This document shows positions 1-7,214 of a stretch of DNA of 64,000 bases, one piece after another. This DNA is from an uncultured Hyphomicrobiales bacterium (GTDB taxonomy: Bacteria; Pseudomonadota; Alphaproteobacteria; Rhizobiales; Rhizobiaceae). The stretch's first letter is position 1; each line of letters begins with the position of its first letter. A program made the position numbers and the translations under genes. The notes under the pieces are model-generated. The model was not told the DNA's origin. It worked only from the letters and a program-made list of their open reading frames with translations, and did not search any database. The DNA is taken from assembly GCA_943908365.1 (NCBI GenBank), contig CALTTH010000008.1, positions 1 to 64,000 of the forward strand. Reading direction: 5' to 3'.

Positions 1-2
1 TT

Positions 3-182
3 CGATTGAACTTTGAGGTGGATATGGAAGTTCTGGATGAAGGCTTTGCGAACACAGTGTCGGAGCGAATAGGTCTGGCACTCGAGAATGCAACGCCGGT
101 GAAGCTGGAAGAGTTGAGGGCAAGGCCGTTCCTTGTTCGTCTGACGGAACGAATATTGTGGTTGGCTTCGCCTTACCTTTGA
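3..182 (+). CDS. Phospholipase D / cardiolipin synthase-like protein, C-terminal end (partial)
   Basis: An open frame enters from the left edge and ends in TGA at 180-182, giving 59 residues. The peptide has the look of the last part of PLD-superfamily proteins: the stretch LNFEVDMEV followed by DEGFA resembles the segment after the second HKD motif in cardiolipin synthases, which transfer phosphatidyl groups at the inner membrane. The HKD motifs themselves would lie upstream of the window, so activity cannot be judged. A phosphodiesterase-fold gene follows 104 bp downstream on the same strand, and the two may act together on lipid or nucleic acid phosphodiesters. The family call rests on a short tail and is inference. 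Confidence 0.6.
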   Translation, partial: RLNFEVDMEVLDEGFANTVSERIGLALENATPVKLEELRARPFLVRLTERILWLASPYL

Positions 183-286
183 CATCGGCACCGGGTTGAA
201 CCCATGACGCGACTATGTGTCGATTGAAAAATTAGAGTGTTCCTTGTGCGTCCTAAAGGATGCAGGGCGCTCTCGACAGGAAAACG

Positions 287-1108
287 ATGCGACCGAAAAA
301 CGATAGTCTCCCTGCAGTTTTCATTTCATCGCTGCGCAACCGCAAGAACCGGCGATGCATAGAACAGGTCTCGACCGAGGAGACCTCTCCGGTCGTGGCC
401 TCCTACAATGTGCACAAATGCATCGGTCGCGACGGCAAGTTTGACCCCGATCGCATATGCAAGGTCATTCACGAATTGCGAGCCGACGTCGTCGCGCTTC
501 AGGAGGCCGATAGTCGATTTGGCGAGAGGACGGGCCTGCTGGATCTCGGGCGGCTCGAACGTGAGTGCGGGCTGACGCCGGTGCAGGTGGCCGGTACCAG
601 CAAGGCACATGGCTGGCACGGCAATGTCGTGCTGTTCCGTGAAGGCGCGGTCCGCGATGTTCACACGGTCAAACTGCCTGGCTTGGAGCCGCGCGGCGCA
701 CTTGTGGTGGAGTTGGACCTGAAGCTCGCGGGAACGCTTCGCATCATCGCCGCACATTTCGGCCTTCTGCGGCATTCACGCGCCCAGCAAGCCAAAGCTC
801 TTGTGGAGTTGCTCAACAAGCGCGAAGCGCAGCCAACCGTGTTGATGGGCGATCTGAACGAGTGGCGTCTGGGCAATGGCTCATCGCTCAATACATTCCG
901 CGAGGCCTTCGGCACCTTGCCGCCCGCGGTACCGAGTTTCCCCTCCGGACTTCCCGTTCTCGCGCTTGATCGCATCATCTCCAACCGCGAAGGCATGATC
1001 GAAAAGGTTGAAGCCCATGATAGCGCACTGGCGCGTGTGGCGTCCGATCACTTGCCGCTGAAAGCGACGATCAATACGGATATTCTCAAGATCTCCGCTG
1101 CTGGCTAG
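287..1108 (+). CDS. Endonuclease/exonuclease/phosphatase family protein
   Basis: A 273-residue protein of the EEP fold (DNase I/exonuclease III/inositol phosphatase superfamily), which hydrolyses phosphodiester or phosphomonoester bonds with a divalent metal. Visible motifs are SYNVHKC near the start of the domain (Asn metal/phosphate site), ALQEAD (catalytic Glu), GDLNEW (Asp/Asn pair) and SDHLPL (C-terminal Asp-His). These are all the core active-site elements, so it should be catalytic. No signal peptide is obvious. I prefer the ATG at 287, which has AGGA about 5 bases upstream; another in-frame ATG lies at 260. It follows a PLD-type gene in the same direction. Substrate (DNA, RNA, phospholipid or sugar phosphate) cannot be told from sequence. 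Confidence 0.85.
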   Translation: MRPKNDSLPAVFISSLRNRKNRRCIEQVSTEETSPVVASYNVHKCIGRDGKFDPDRICKVIHELRADVVALQEADSRFGERTGLLDLGRLERECGLTPVQVAGTSKAHGWHGNVVLFREGAVRDVHTVKLPGLEPRGALVVELDLKLAGTLRIIAAHFGLLRHSRAQQAKALVELLNKREAQPTVLMGDLNEWRLGNGSSLNTFREAFGTLPPAVPSFPSGLPVLALDRIISNREGMIEKVEAHDSALARVASDHLPLKATINTDILKISAAG

Positions 1109-1425
1109 ATTCTTGCGCGCCTTTATAGGTGCAAAGATGCGCCTGCTCCGCGACACTGGGCGCGATGCATTGCGAACACCACGTCCAATTCGCCAGTCGA
1201 CACGATAGAGCCAACTAATGCATACATCCGACATGCGGTATCTGGGTGCCATCATCCCGCCCAAATGGACTACTAGTCCATCATCGGTGCTGGGGCGATC
1301 GACGAGATTCTCTACTTGCTTGAAGGCTTTGGATCAAATCGTTGGAACCATTTTGGGTGTGCGCAATTGAATGTCCGACAAAGACTTCAGGGCTGTTGGG
1401 TCACAGAATAAACAGGAGAAAACAG
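1109..1425. other. Intergenic region with a short inverted repeat
   Basis: This 317-bp gap shows no convincing coding frame. It must hold the promoter of the DUF992 gene. The only structure I note is an imperfect palindrome at 1265-1281, ATGGACT-act-AGTCCAT, with 7-bp arms and a 3-base centre. That could be a dimer-binding operator, but no candidate regulator is adjacent. Confidence 0.4.
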
Positions 1426-1956
1426 ATGAAAAAGACTTTTGCCGTTACTTTTGCTGCCATGACACTTGGACTGAGCGGTCCCCTTAGCGCCGTCGCAGCC
1501 GATCTGGCGCCTTACCGCGAAACCTACCAGGACAGCGATGACCGTAATGGCGTTAAGATCGGCTATCTGACCTGCGACGTCGGCGGCGGCGTTGGCTACG
1601 TGATCGGTTCGGCCAAGGAACTGGAATGCACGTTCAAGTCCACCGTTGGCGCGCGCCGCACCGACAGCTACACGGGCGTGATCCGCAAGATGGGCGTCGA
1701 CCTCGGTTTCACCACGCAGGGCAAGCTGGTCTGGGCGGTGTTCGCTCCGACCGCCGGTTACCATCGCGGTTCGCTCTCCGGCCTCTACCAGGGCGCAACT
1801 GCTGAAGCCACGGTTGGCCTCGGCGTCGGTGCTAACGTTCTGGTTGGCGGTACTGCTGGCTCCATCCAGCTGCAGACAGTCAGCGTCACCGGCCAGGTTG
1901 GTCTGAACCTTGCTGCAACCGGCACATCCGTAACCCTGACGCCAGCCAACGGCTGA
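1426..1956 (+). CDS. DUF992 domain exported protein
   Basis: A 176-residue protein with a clear Sec signal peptide (MKKTF, a hydrophobic stretch, then cleavage near AVAAD, about residue 25). The mature part matches the DUF992 family of Rhizobiales: GYLTCDVGGGVGYVIGSAKE and ECTF carry the two conserved cysteines likely to form a disulfide, and the Gly/Ala-rich second half (LGVGANVLVGG) suggests beta strands. The function is unknown; a periplasmic or surface location is expected. The start at 1426 is set by AGGAGA at 1414-1419; an upstream in-frame extension to 1342 lacks a signal peptide at its N-terminus. The gene is monocistronic, with its own terminator at 2001-2035. Confidence 0.85.
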   Translation: MKKTFAVTFAAMTLGLSGPLSAVAADLAPYRETYQDSDDRNGVKIGYLTCDVGGGVGYVIGSAKELECTFKSTVGARRTDSYTGVIRKMGVDLGFTTQGKLVWAVFAPTAGYHRGSLSGLYQGATAEATVGLGVGANVLVGGTAGSIQLQTVSVTGQVGLNLAATGTSVTLTPANG

Positions 1957-2000
1957 CCTGCATAAATGCGGCCACGTCAAAATGCCGCATGATCAACAAT

Positions 2001-2035
2001 CGCCCTCTCCGCTATCATAGCGGGGAGGGCGTTTT
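2001..2035 (+). terminator. Rho-independent terminator after the DUF992 gene
   Basis: CGCCCTC (2001-2007) pairs with GAGGGCG (2025-2031), with further partial pairing inside and a TTTT run at 2032-2035. It sits 45 bp after the DUF992 stop and before the cytochrome gene, so it separates the two transcripts. Confidence 0.75.
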
Positions 2036-2058
2036 AGTTATCGGACCAGAGAAATCCC

Positions 2059-2445
2059 ATGAAGCCAATCTTGTCGTTTGCCGTTTCGCTCGTCTTGCTT
2101 TTTACCACGGGGGCCTATGCCGATGGCGATCCGGTGGCGGGTGAACGCGCCTTTGGGAAATGCTCAAATTGTCACAACGTCGATACGCCCAGGACGCGTC
2201 TCGGACCCCACCTGATGGGCGTCGTGGGAAGACCGGCGGGTTCCGTGGCCGACTATCCGCATTACTCGCAGGCCATGAAAGATGCTGGAGCAGGCGGTCT
2301 TGTTTGGAATGAAGAGGCGTTACGGGAGTTTCTCTCGAGCCCGAAGAAGAAGGTGCCGGGCACCGCGATGCGTTTCTTCGGCCTCTGGAGTGTAACAGAG
2401 ATCGACAATATCATCGCCTATCTCAAGACAAAACCGGCTCCCTGA
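2059..2445 (+). CDS. Class I c-type cytochrome
   Basis: A 128-residue periplasmic electron carrier. A signal peptide covers roughly residues 1-21 (hydrophobic core, ending AYA). The haem attachment motif CSNCH follows soon after, and GTAM near residue 98 supplies the likely axial Met in the position it has in mitochondrial-type cytochromes c. GPHLMGVVGRPAG and the C-terminal helix IIAYLKT are typical of the family (cytochrome c2/c550 type). It probably shuttles electrons from a bc1 complex or a periplasmic dehydrogenase to an oxidase. It stands alone between a terminator and a convergent recX-like gene, so its redox partner is not indicated by context. Confidence 0.9.
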   Translation: MKPILSFAVSLVLLFTTGAYADGDPVAGERAFGKCSNCHNVDTPRTRLGPHLMGVVGRPAGSVADYPHYSQAMKDAGAGGLVWNEEALREFLSSPKKKVPGTAMRFFGLWSVTEIDNIIAYLKTKPAP

Positions 2446-2453
2446 GCCAGCTA

Positions 2454-2999
2454 TCAGCGCGAGGCGAGAATGTCTTCCGCCTCGTCGAGAGCCATCGAAT
2501 AGACGCGGCTCGCCAACTCGAAGCTGTAACCGCCTCTGGCAAAAGCCGAGATTTCCTTGTTCATCCGCTTCTCGTCCACCTCGTCTTCACGGCGGAACGG
2601 ACCAAATCGTCTCTTCCGTGCCAGCACGACCGCCGCATAGAGATCGTCGCTCGCTTCAAGAGCGTGTTCTGCGATATCCTTGCTGACGCCTTTATGACTG
2701 AGCTTCTGCGCGATCGCCCGCTTGGATTTTCCACTGCGCACGGCGGAGCGGGTGGTGATTTCGGCAAAGGCATTATCGTCCAGCGCCTTGATTGCATAGG
2801 CAAACCGCACCGCGGAGTCGGCCAAAGCGCGGATCTGCTCTTTGGAGATGTCGTCGAATTTCTCTTTGGCCTTGCGCGAAATGGCATCGAAGAGCTGCCG
2901 CTCCGTCATCATCCGTCTTTCCAGCCGGTAGATCGTGGAGTTCCTGGCCCATGTCAGCATGCGGCTCGTGGGAGCGGTCTCGGTCGGCTCGTCGCTCAT
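2454..2999 (-). CDS. recX: RecX-family regulatory protein
   Basis: A 181-residue, charged, mostly helical protein of the RecX family, which binds RecA filaments and limits their activity. The central part (LADSAVRFAYAIKALDDNAFAEI, then KSKRAIAQKLSHKGVSKDIAEHAL) is the tandem three-helix repeat of RecX, where one repeat usually reads as a rule that the gene product picks small left-handed turns. It starts one base after the stop of the cyclase gene upstream (TGA-G-ATG), so translation is very likely coupled. It lies far from any recA in the window. The RecX call is based on the repeat pattern and length; it is a divergent member. Confidence 0.75.
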   Translation of the reverse strand: MSDEPTETAPTSRMLTWARNSTIYRLERRMMTERQLFDAISRKAKEKFDDISKEQIRALADSAVRFAYAIKALDDNAFAEITTRSAVRSGKSKRAIAQKLSHKGVSKDIAEHALEASDDLYAAVVLARKRRFGPFRREDEVDEKRMNKEISAFARGGYSFELASRVYSMALDEAEDILASR

Positions 3000-3000
3000 C

Positions 3001-4248
3001 TCAGGTCTGCGGCGACTCGTGCGGCAGGTTCTTCAAGGCGTAGACCCCCACCGGATGCTCAAGGCCGCGTAGCAGTTGCGGCCCGATGCTGTCGAATTCG
3101 CTCTTGTTGTCGATCATCGCAACGAAATCTTCAGAGAGCAGGACCTGCCTGCGAACCGTCTTGGTCAGGGTTTCCAGGCGCGAGGCAATATTGACCGCCG
3201 GACCGATCACCGTGAAATCGAGGCGGCTCTTGGAGCCGATATTGCCGTACATGACATCGCCGACATGAACGCCGACCCCATAGCCGAACGGCTCGTGGCC
3301 CTTGTCGATACTGCTGGTGTTCAATTCCTCAAGCGCGGTCTGCGCCTCGCGAATGGCGGCGATGAGGTTTGGTCCCGCATCGGCATTGTTCAACGGAAAG
3401 ATGGCCAGCAGACCGTCACCCATGAACTTCAAAATTTCGCCGCCATGCTTCTCGATCGGCTCCGCCAGTGCATCGAAATAGCCGTTCAGCAACTCGATCA
3501 CATCGTCACGCGGCCAAAGGTCGGAAATGCGGGTAAAGTCGCGCAAGTCGCAGATCATGATCACCGCGCTCACCGTATTGCCGCTACCCCTTCGCGTCGC
3601 GCCCTCCAGAATTTCCTGGCTCGCATGCGGGCCGACATAGGTTTCCAGCAATGTGCGGGCCATGCGGTTTTTCAGCCGTATTTCCGAGACGAGAGAGATG
3701 GCCGGCACCAAGCTTTTCAACTGCTCGATTTCCGATTCGAGAAATCCGTTCGCACGATCGCTGGCAAAGGTGACCACGTGGCGTTTGCCGAATGTGTGCT
3801 CAAGCGGCCAGGCGACATATTCCGTCAGACCTTCTTCGCGCAAATCCCGATAGATCTGGTAGTCCGGGTCGACCGGGCCTGGCAGATAAAGCGCCTGCCG
3901 GACCTCGTCGGCACCCTTGTGGATGTCATAGAGCGGGCTGTTCAGATATTCTGCCGCGGTTTCGCTACCATAGGCATAGGTCGCAAACTCCGCTTCCTTC
4001 TCGCCCTGCTTCCACAAGATGCGCGCCCCGCGCCATTGCGGGTGTTGCACGAGAAAATTCATCGATGCCCGCGCGATAGATATGCCCTGGCTTCTCAGTC
4101 GTCCGCACATCTCGACGAAAATATTGTCGATGTAGCGGTTATCGCTCGTCTTTGTCACCAGCCAGTCGAGCACATCGCTTCGCCGGTGTGGCCACAGCGC
4201 GTTCTCGTCGACAGGGTTTGGAATATCTACGGTTTCCACAAGAGCCAT
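3001..4248 (-). CDS. Class III adenylate/guanylate cyclase
   Basis: A 415-residue soluble protein that should make cyclic AMP (or GMP) from ATP/GTP. The C-terminal catalytic domain spans about residues 215-395: ICDLRDFT holds the first metal-binding Asp, GEILKFMGDGLLAIF the second, and FTVIGPAVNIASRLE the nucleotide and transition-state residues; the C-terminal piece LLRGLEHPVGVYAL is also typical. The first 200 residues have no clear transmembrane segment and look like a GAF-type sensory domain, common in rhizobial cyclases. The ATG at 4248 has GAGGCGAG upstream. It is transcribed ahead of recX with one intervening base. The signal sensed is unknown. Confidence 0.88.
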   Translation of the reverse strand: MALVETVDIPNPVDENALWPHRRSDVLDWLVTKTSDNRYIDNIFVEMCGRLRSQGISIARASMNFLVQHPQWRGARILWKQGEKEAEFATYAYGSETAAEYLNSPLYDIHKGADEVRQALYLPGPVDPDYQIYRDLREEGLTEYVAWPLEHTFGKRHVVTFASDRANGFLESEIEQLKSLVPAISLVSEIRLKNRMARTLLETYVGPHASQEILEGATRRGSGNTVSAVIMICDLRDFTRISDLWPRDDVIELLNGYFDALAEPIEKHGGEILKFMGDGLLAIFPLNNADAGPNLIAAIREAQTALEELNTSSIDKGHEPFGYGVGVHVGDVMYGNIGSKSRLDFTVIGPAVNIASRLETLTKTVRRQVLLSEDFVAMIDNKSEFDSIGPQLLRGLEHPVGVYALKNLPHESPQT

Positions 4249-4370
4249 GTGCTCGCCTCTCCGCCTTTGCGTGATTGAAGAGGCGGCAGCGCTCCCACTT
4301 CAATGCAGGGCATTTGGTGCATCATAACGGAAAATGGAAGGGCGGGGAGGATAAGAAATATTGGATATAA

Positions 4371-4415
4371 AAAAGGGCGCCTGCACGCGGCATCCGCCAG
4401 CAGGCGCCCTTTTTC
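4371..4415 (-). terminator. Strong rho-independent terminator
   Basis: A perfect 15-bp inverted repeat, AAAAAGGGCGCCTGC (4371-4385) against GCAGGCGCCCTTTTT (4401-4415), around a 15-base loop. It follows the small HTH gene on the minus strand by about 20 bp and gives a T5 run in either direction, so it can end minus-strand transcription before the cyclase gene. Confidence 0.85.
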
Positions 4416-4432
4416 GATCTTGAAGGATCGTT

Positions 4433-4663
4433 TTAGATAACGGCGGTCAGCGGAAGCTGAAGCGCGTTCGCAACGCGTCTCAGTCGCGAGGGGTCACTGT
4501 CTGCGCCCGTTTCCAGAGCCAGAATTTCCTGCGAGGTCAGCCCGCAGGTCAAGGCCAACTGATCGACCGTATAACCTGCAGCGTTACGCGCCGAGGCGAT
4601 TTTGCCTGCAAAAGGGGCGCTGGTTTCATGTCCTGTAAAAGGTGTCGAGACGGAAATCGTCAT
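4433..4663 (-). CDS. Small helix-turn-helix protein
   Basis: A 76-residue protein, nearly all of which after residue 15 is an XRE-like helix-turn-helix: KIASARNAAGYTVDQLALTCGLTSQEILALETG, then RLRRVANALQLPL. It should bind DNA as a dimer; no other domain is present. The ATG at 4663 has GGGAGA about 8 bases upstream. The leader region is striking for its size: it holds a perfect 11-bp inverted repeat (4736-4771) and a CtrA-like box (4808-4823). A terminator directly follows, so it is a single-gene unit. Target genes are unknown. Confidence 0.75.
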   Translation of the reverse strand: MTISVSTPFTGHETSAPFAGKIASARNAAGYTVDQLALTCGLTSQEILALETGADSDPSRLRRVANALQLPLTAVI

Positions 4664-4735
4664 TAATAAATCTCCCTAGAAGAATGGACACTGAATGTGC
4701 CGGCGGCGAATGCCGTCGCGTTGAATTGCATGCGA

Positions 4736-4771
4736 CTGCGCTGCAAAGGAGAGATGAATGTTGCAGCGCAG
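4736..4771. other. Perfect 11-bp inverted repeat upstream of the HTH gene
   Basis: CTGCGCTGCAA (4736-4746) and TTGCAGCGCAG (4761-4771) are exact reverse complements around a 14-base spacer. No T run follows on either strand, so it is not a standard terminator. It lies 73-108 bp upstream of the HTH start and could be an operator for two dimers or a leader hairpin. Confidence 0.5.
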
Positions 4772-4807
4772 CAGGGAAAATAGTGATCTTTGCCGCGCTT
4801 GCAATAG

Positions 4808-4823
4808 TTAAATTGCGATTAAC
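4808..4823. promoter_or_regulatory. CtrA-type box upstream of the small HTH gene
   Basis: TTAA at 4808-4811, a 7-base spacer, then TTAAC at 4819-4823, which fits the full alphaproteobacterial CtrA consensus TTAA-N7-TTAAC. It lies about 145 bp upstream of the HTH start and 53 bp beyond the AraC gene's stop. A chance match in an AT-richer spacer is possible. Confidence 0.45.
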
Positions 4824-4875
4824 GAATATGCCTTTGTCAGATTGTCGCACGCCTGCGATGGCGATGTCTGGCAAC

Positions 4876-5763
4876 TCATTGGAAGTAGCCACTGGAGCCG
4901 CGACGAAACCCCGATGGCGGAATGCCGGCAATCTGGCGGAAGGCCTTGTTGAAGGCACTGACCGAACCGAAGCCGCTTTCCATCGCAATGCTGAGAATAT
5001 TGTCCTTACCGCTGACCAGCATGGCCTGAGCGCGGGAGAGCCGGAGAAGTGTCAGATACTTCATCAGCGTCATGCCGGTCGATTTACGAAAGACATTCAT
5101 TGCGTATTTAGGATGCAGGTTCGCCACCCGGGCGATATCCGTCGCATCGATATCTTCCAGAAAATTGGCGGCGATAAAATCGCACATCCGCGCTACTGCA
5201 ACGGATGCGGCATTGTCCTGACTTGTCGTCTTCGAGGCCGAGGAGGCTGGGGAAATCACATTGTAAGGCTCCATGAACATGCGCTCGACGCGCAGAATCA
5301 GCTCCTGGACAGCATTCTCGGCCTTGGCAGTGTCACCCGATCTGGCATAGTCCTGCCATCGGGCGAAGTTCTCATCATCTGCTTTCCCTGTCACTTCCGT
5401 TAGCATAGTGGCACCGCCCATCAGCATCGCGGAGACGGCGGGCGGAAGACGCATGCGGAAGAAATGAAAGAGCGGCAGATGCGCGCCGGCGTAGAAGGAA
5501 TCGTCGGAGGATTCGTCCATCTGATGCGGTTGTCCGCCCCAAAACAGGCACATCTGCCCCGCGCTCATACGGAACGTGTGGTCGCCCATGCGATAGTGAA
5601 CGCTGCCCGACATGACGTAATTCACTTCCACCTGCGCGTGCCAGTGGGGCATCAGCATGACGGGTGGGTGGGCGTAGAAAAACTGCAGCGTGGTTGGCCA
5701 ACCCTCAATGCTGCTCGCACCCGGCTGATAAACCGCTTTTTCCTCGATCTTACTTTTCGACAA
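4876..5763 (-). CDS. AraC-family transcriptional regulator with cupin sensor
   Basis: A 295-residue regulator. The first 160 residues form a cupin-type sugar-binding domain (HWHAQVEVNYVMSGSVHYRMG, FWGGQPHQMDES), as in RhaS/MelR-like proteins. The last 100 are the double HTH of AraC proteins: FLEDIDATDIARVANLHPKYAMNVFRKSTG, then ILSIAMESGFGSVSAFNKAFRQIAG. It is divergent from the sugar importer starting at 5856, with 92 bp between, and so very likely activates that operon when its sugar is present. The start appears to be TTG at 5763; an ATG just upstream is out of frame and runs into a stop. Confidence 0.9.
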   Translation of the reverse strand: MSKSKIEEKAVYQPGASSIEGWPTTLQFFYAHPPVMLMPHWHAQVEVNYVMSGSVHYRMGDHTFRMSAGQMCLFWGGQPHQMDESSDDSFYAGAHLPLFHFFRMRLPPAVSAMLMGGATMLTEVTGKADDENFARWQDYARSGDTAKAENAVQELILRVERMFMEPYNVISPASSASKTTSQDNAASVAVARMCDFIAANFLEDIDATDIARVANLHPKYAMNVFRKSTGMTLMKYLTLLRLSRAQAMLVSGKDNILSIAMESGFGSVSAFNKAFRQIAGIPPSGFRRGSSGYFQ

Positions 5764-5855
5764 ATTCAGGTTCCCATTTTACGAGACAGATTTCGCCACC
5801 CCGCTAATCTGCACATGTTCGCTTAAGAACAGCAATTGAAAAAGGGAGGTTTTCA

Positions 5856-7127
5856 ATGTGCTTTAAAATCACGGGCGTGGCGGTATCGCTTGCCCTGCTT
5901 GCGGCTGCACCCGCATCTGCCCAAACCACCATCACGATCTGGAGCTGGAACGTCGCCGCATCGGCCTTGAAATCCACTTTGGAAGGCTTCAACAAAACCA
6001 ATCCGGACATCAAAGTGGATGTTCAGGATCTCGGCAACAACCAGGTTTATGACAAGGCGCTTGCCGCCTGTGCCGCTGGAGGGGAGGGCCTGCCGGACAT
6101 CGTAACCGTTGAAAACTTTGAAGCCGAAGTTTTCTGGAGCCGTTTTCCGGATTGCTTTACCGATGTGACCGCACTCGGCTACACGCCTGAAAAGCAGGCG
6201 CTTTTCCCCGAATTCAAGCGCACTGAACTGGAAGTCGATGGCGTTGCCTACGCCGTTCCGTGGGATTCCGGTCCGGTCGCCGTTTTCTACCGTCGTGACT
6301 TCTACGAGAAGGCCGGCGTCGATCCGGCCACCATCAAGGCCTGGGACGATTTCATTGCTGCCGGCAAGAAGGTCATGGAGGCCAATCCCGGCGTGGTCAT
6401 GACGCAAGCCGACTTCAATGGCGACAGCGAATGGTTTCGCATGATCTCCAACGAACAGGGCTGCGGTTACTTTTCGACAGATGGCCAGTCCATTACCATC
6501 AATCAGCCGGCCTGCGTTGCGACGCTGGAAAAGCTGAAGCAGATGAAGGATGCGGGCATCATTACCGCCGCGATCTGGGATGAAAAGATCCAGGCCAACA
6601 CTGCTGGCAAGGTCGCAAGCCAGATGTATGGCGGCTGGTATGAAGGCTCGATCCGCTCTGGCTCTCCGGACCTTTCCGGCAAGTGGGGTGTCTATCCGAT
6701 GCCGAGCCTGACGGCAGATGGTCCACGTGCGGCAAACCTCGGCGGCTCGTCGCTCGCCATCAGCTCCGTTTCCCAGAACAAGGAAGCGGCCTGGAAGTTC
6801 GTCGATTACGCGCTGACGACGAATGAAGGCCAAGTGATGATGCTGAAATCCTTCGGCCTCGTTCCGTCGCTCCTGTCTGCCGTCAACGATCCCTTCGTCA
6901 AGGAGCCGCAACCCTATTGGGGCGGCCAGGCCGTATGGACGGATATTCTGGCGACCCTCCCGAAGATCAAGCCAAGCAGAGGCACGGCCTATCAGTCGGA
7001 TGCGGAAGGCATCTACCGCGCAGTCCAGACGAAATATCTGGCAGGCGGCTACCCGGACGCCAAGACGGCACTCGATGATGCTGCCAAGCAGATCGAATCC
7101 GCCACGGGTCTTCCCGCTGCACAGTGA
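5856..7127 (+). CDS. ABC sugar transporter substrate-binding protein (CUT1 family)
   Basis: A 423-residue periplasmic family 1 solute-binding protein. A signal peptide ends near APASAQ (about residue 22), followed by TTITIWSWN, the usual first strand of maltose/multiple-sugar binding proteins. GVAYAVPWDSGPVAVFYRRDFYEKAGVDP and SSLAISSVSQNKEAAWKFVDYAL are typical hinge and C-lobe segments. It delivers an oligo- or monosaccharide to the permeases encoded directly downstream. The ATG at 5856 has AAGGGAGG upstream. A strong stem-loop at 7148-7175 separates it from the permease genes and probably raises its mRNA level. The sugar is unknown. Confidence 0.93.
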   Translation: MCFKITGVAVSLALLAAAPASAQTTITIWSWNVAASALKSTLEGFNKTNPDIKVDVQDLGNNQVYDKALAACAAGGEGLPDIVTVENFEAEVFWSRFPDCFTDVTALGYTPEKQALFPEFKRTELEVDGVAYAVPWDSGPVAVFYRRDFYEKAGVDPATIKAWDDFIAAGKKVMEANPGVVMTQADFNGDSEWFRMISNEQGCGYFSTDGQSITINQPACVATLEKLKQMKDAGIITAAIWDEKIQANTAGKVASQMYGGWYEGSIRSGSPDLSGKWGVYPMPSLTADGPRAANLGGSSLAISSVSQNKEAAWKFVDYALTTNEGQVMMLKSFGLVPSLLSAVNDPFVKEPQPYWGGQAVWTDILATLPKIKPSRGTAYQSDAEGIYRAVQTKYLAGGYPDAKTALDDAAKQIESATGLPAAQ

Positions 7128-7147
7128 TCTCCCAAGCTGAACCAGAG

Positions 7148-7175
7148 CCGGGCGCCCCTTGCACGGGGCGCCCGG
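7148..7175 (+). other. Intercistronic stem-loop after the binding-protein gene
   Basis: CCGGGCGCCCC (7148-7158) and GGGGCGCCCGG (7165-7175) form a perfect 11-bp GC-rich stem with a 6-base loop. There is no T run, so read-through into the permeases is expected. As in malE-malF, such a stem can block 3' exonucleases and enrich the binding-protein transcript. Confidence 0.7.
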
Positions 7176-7214
7176 AAGGTCAGTCTCTATCAATTCATGC
7201 TTGGGGAGGTTGAG

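Noticed and set aside
3076..4278. A 400-codon open frame on the plus strand opposite the adenylate cyclase gene
   Set aside because: The opposite strand has intact cyclase motifs and a good ribosome site; this frame is a shadow.
5853..7193. A 446-codon open frame on the minus strand opposite the sugar-binding protein gene
   Set aside because: It exactly mirrors a gene with clear family motifs, signal peptide and ribosome site; its translation has no recognisable domain and reflects the codon bias of GC-rich DNA.
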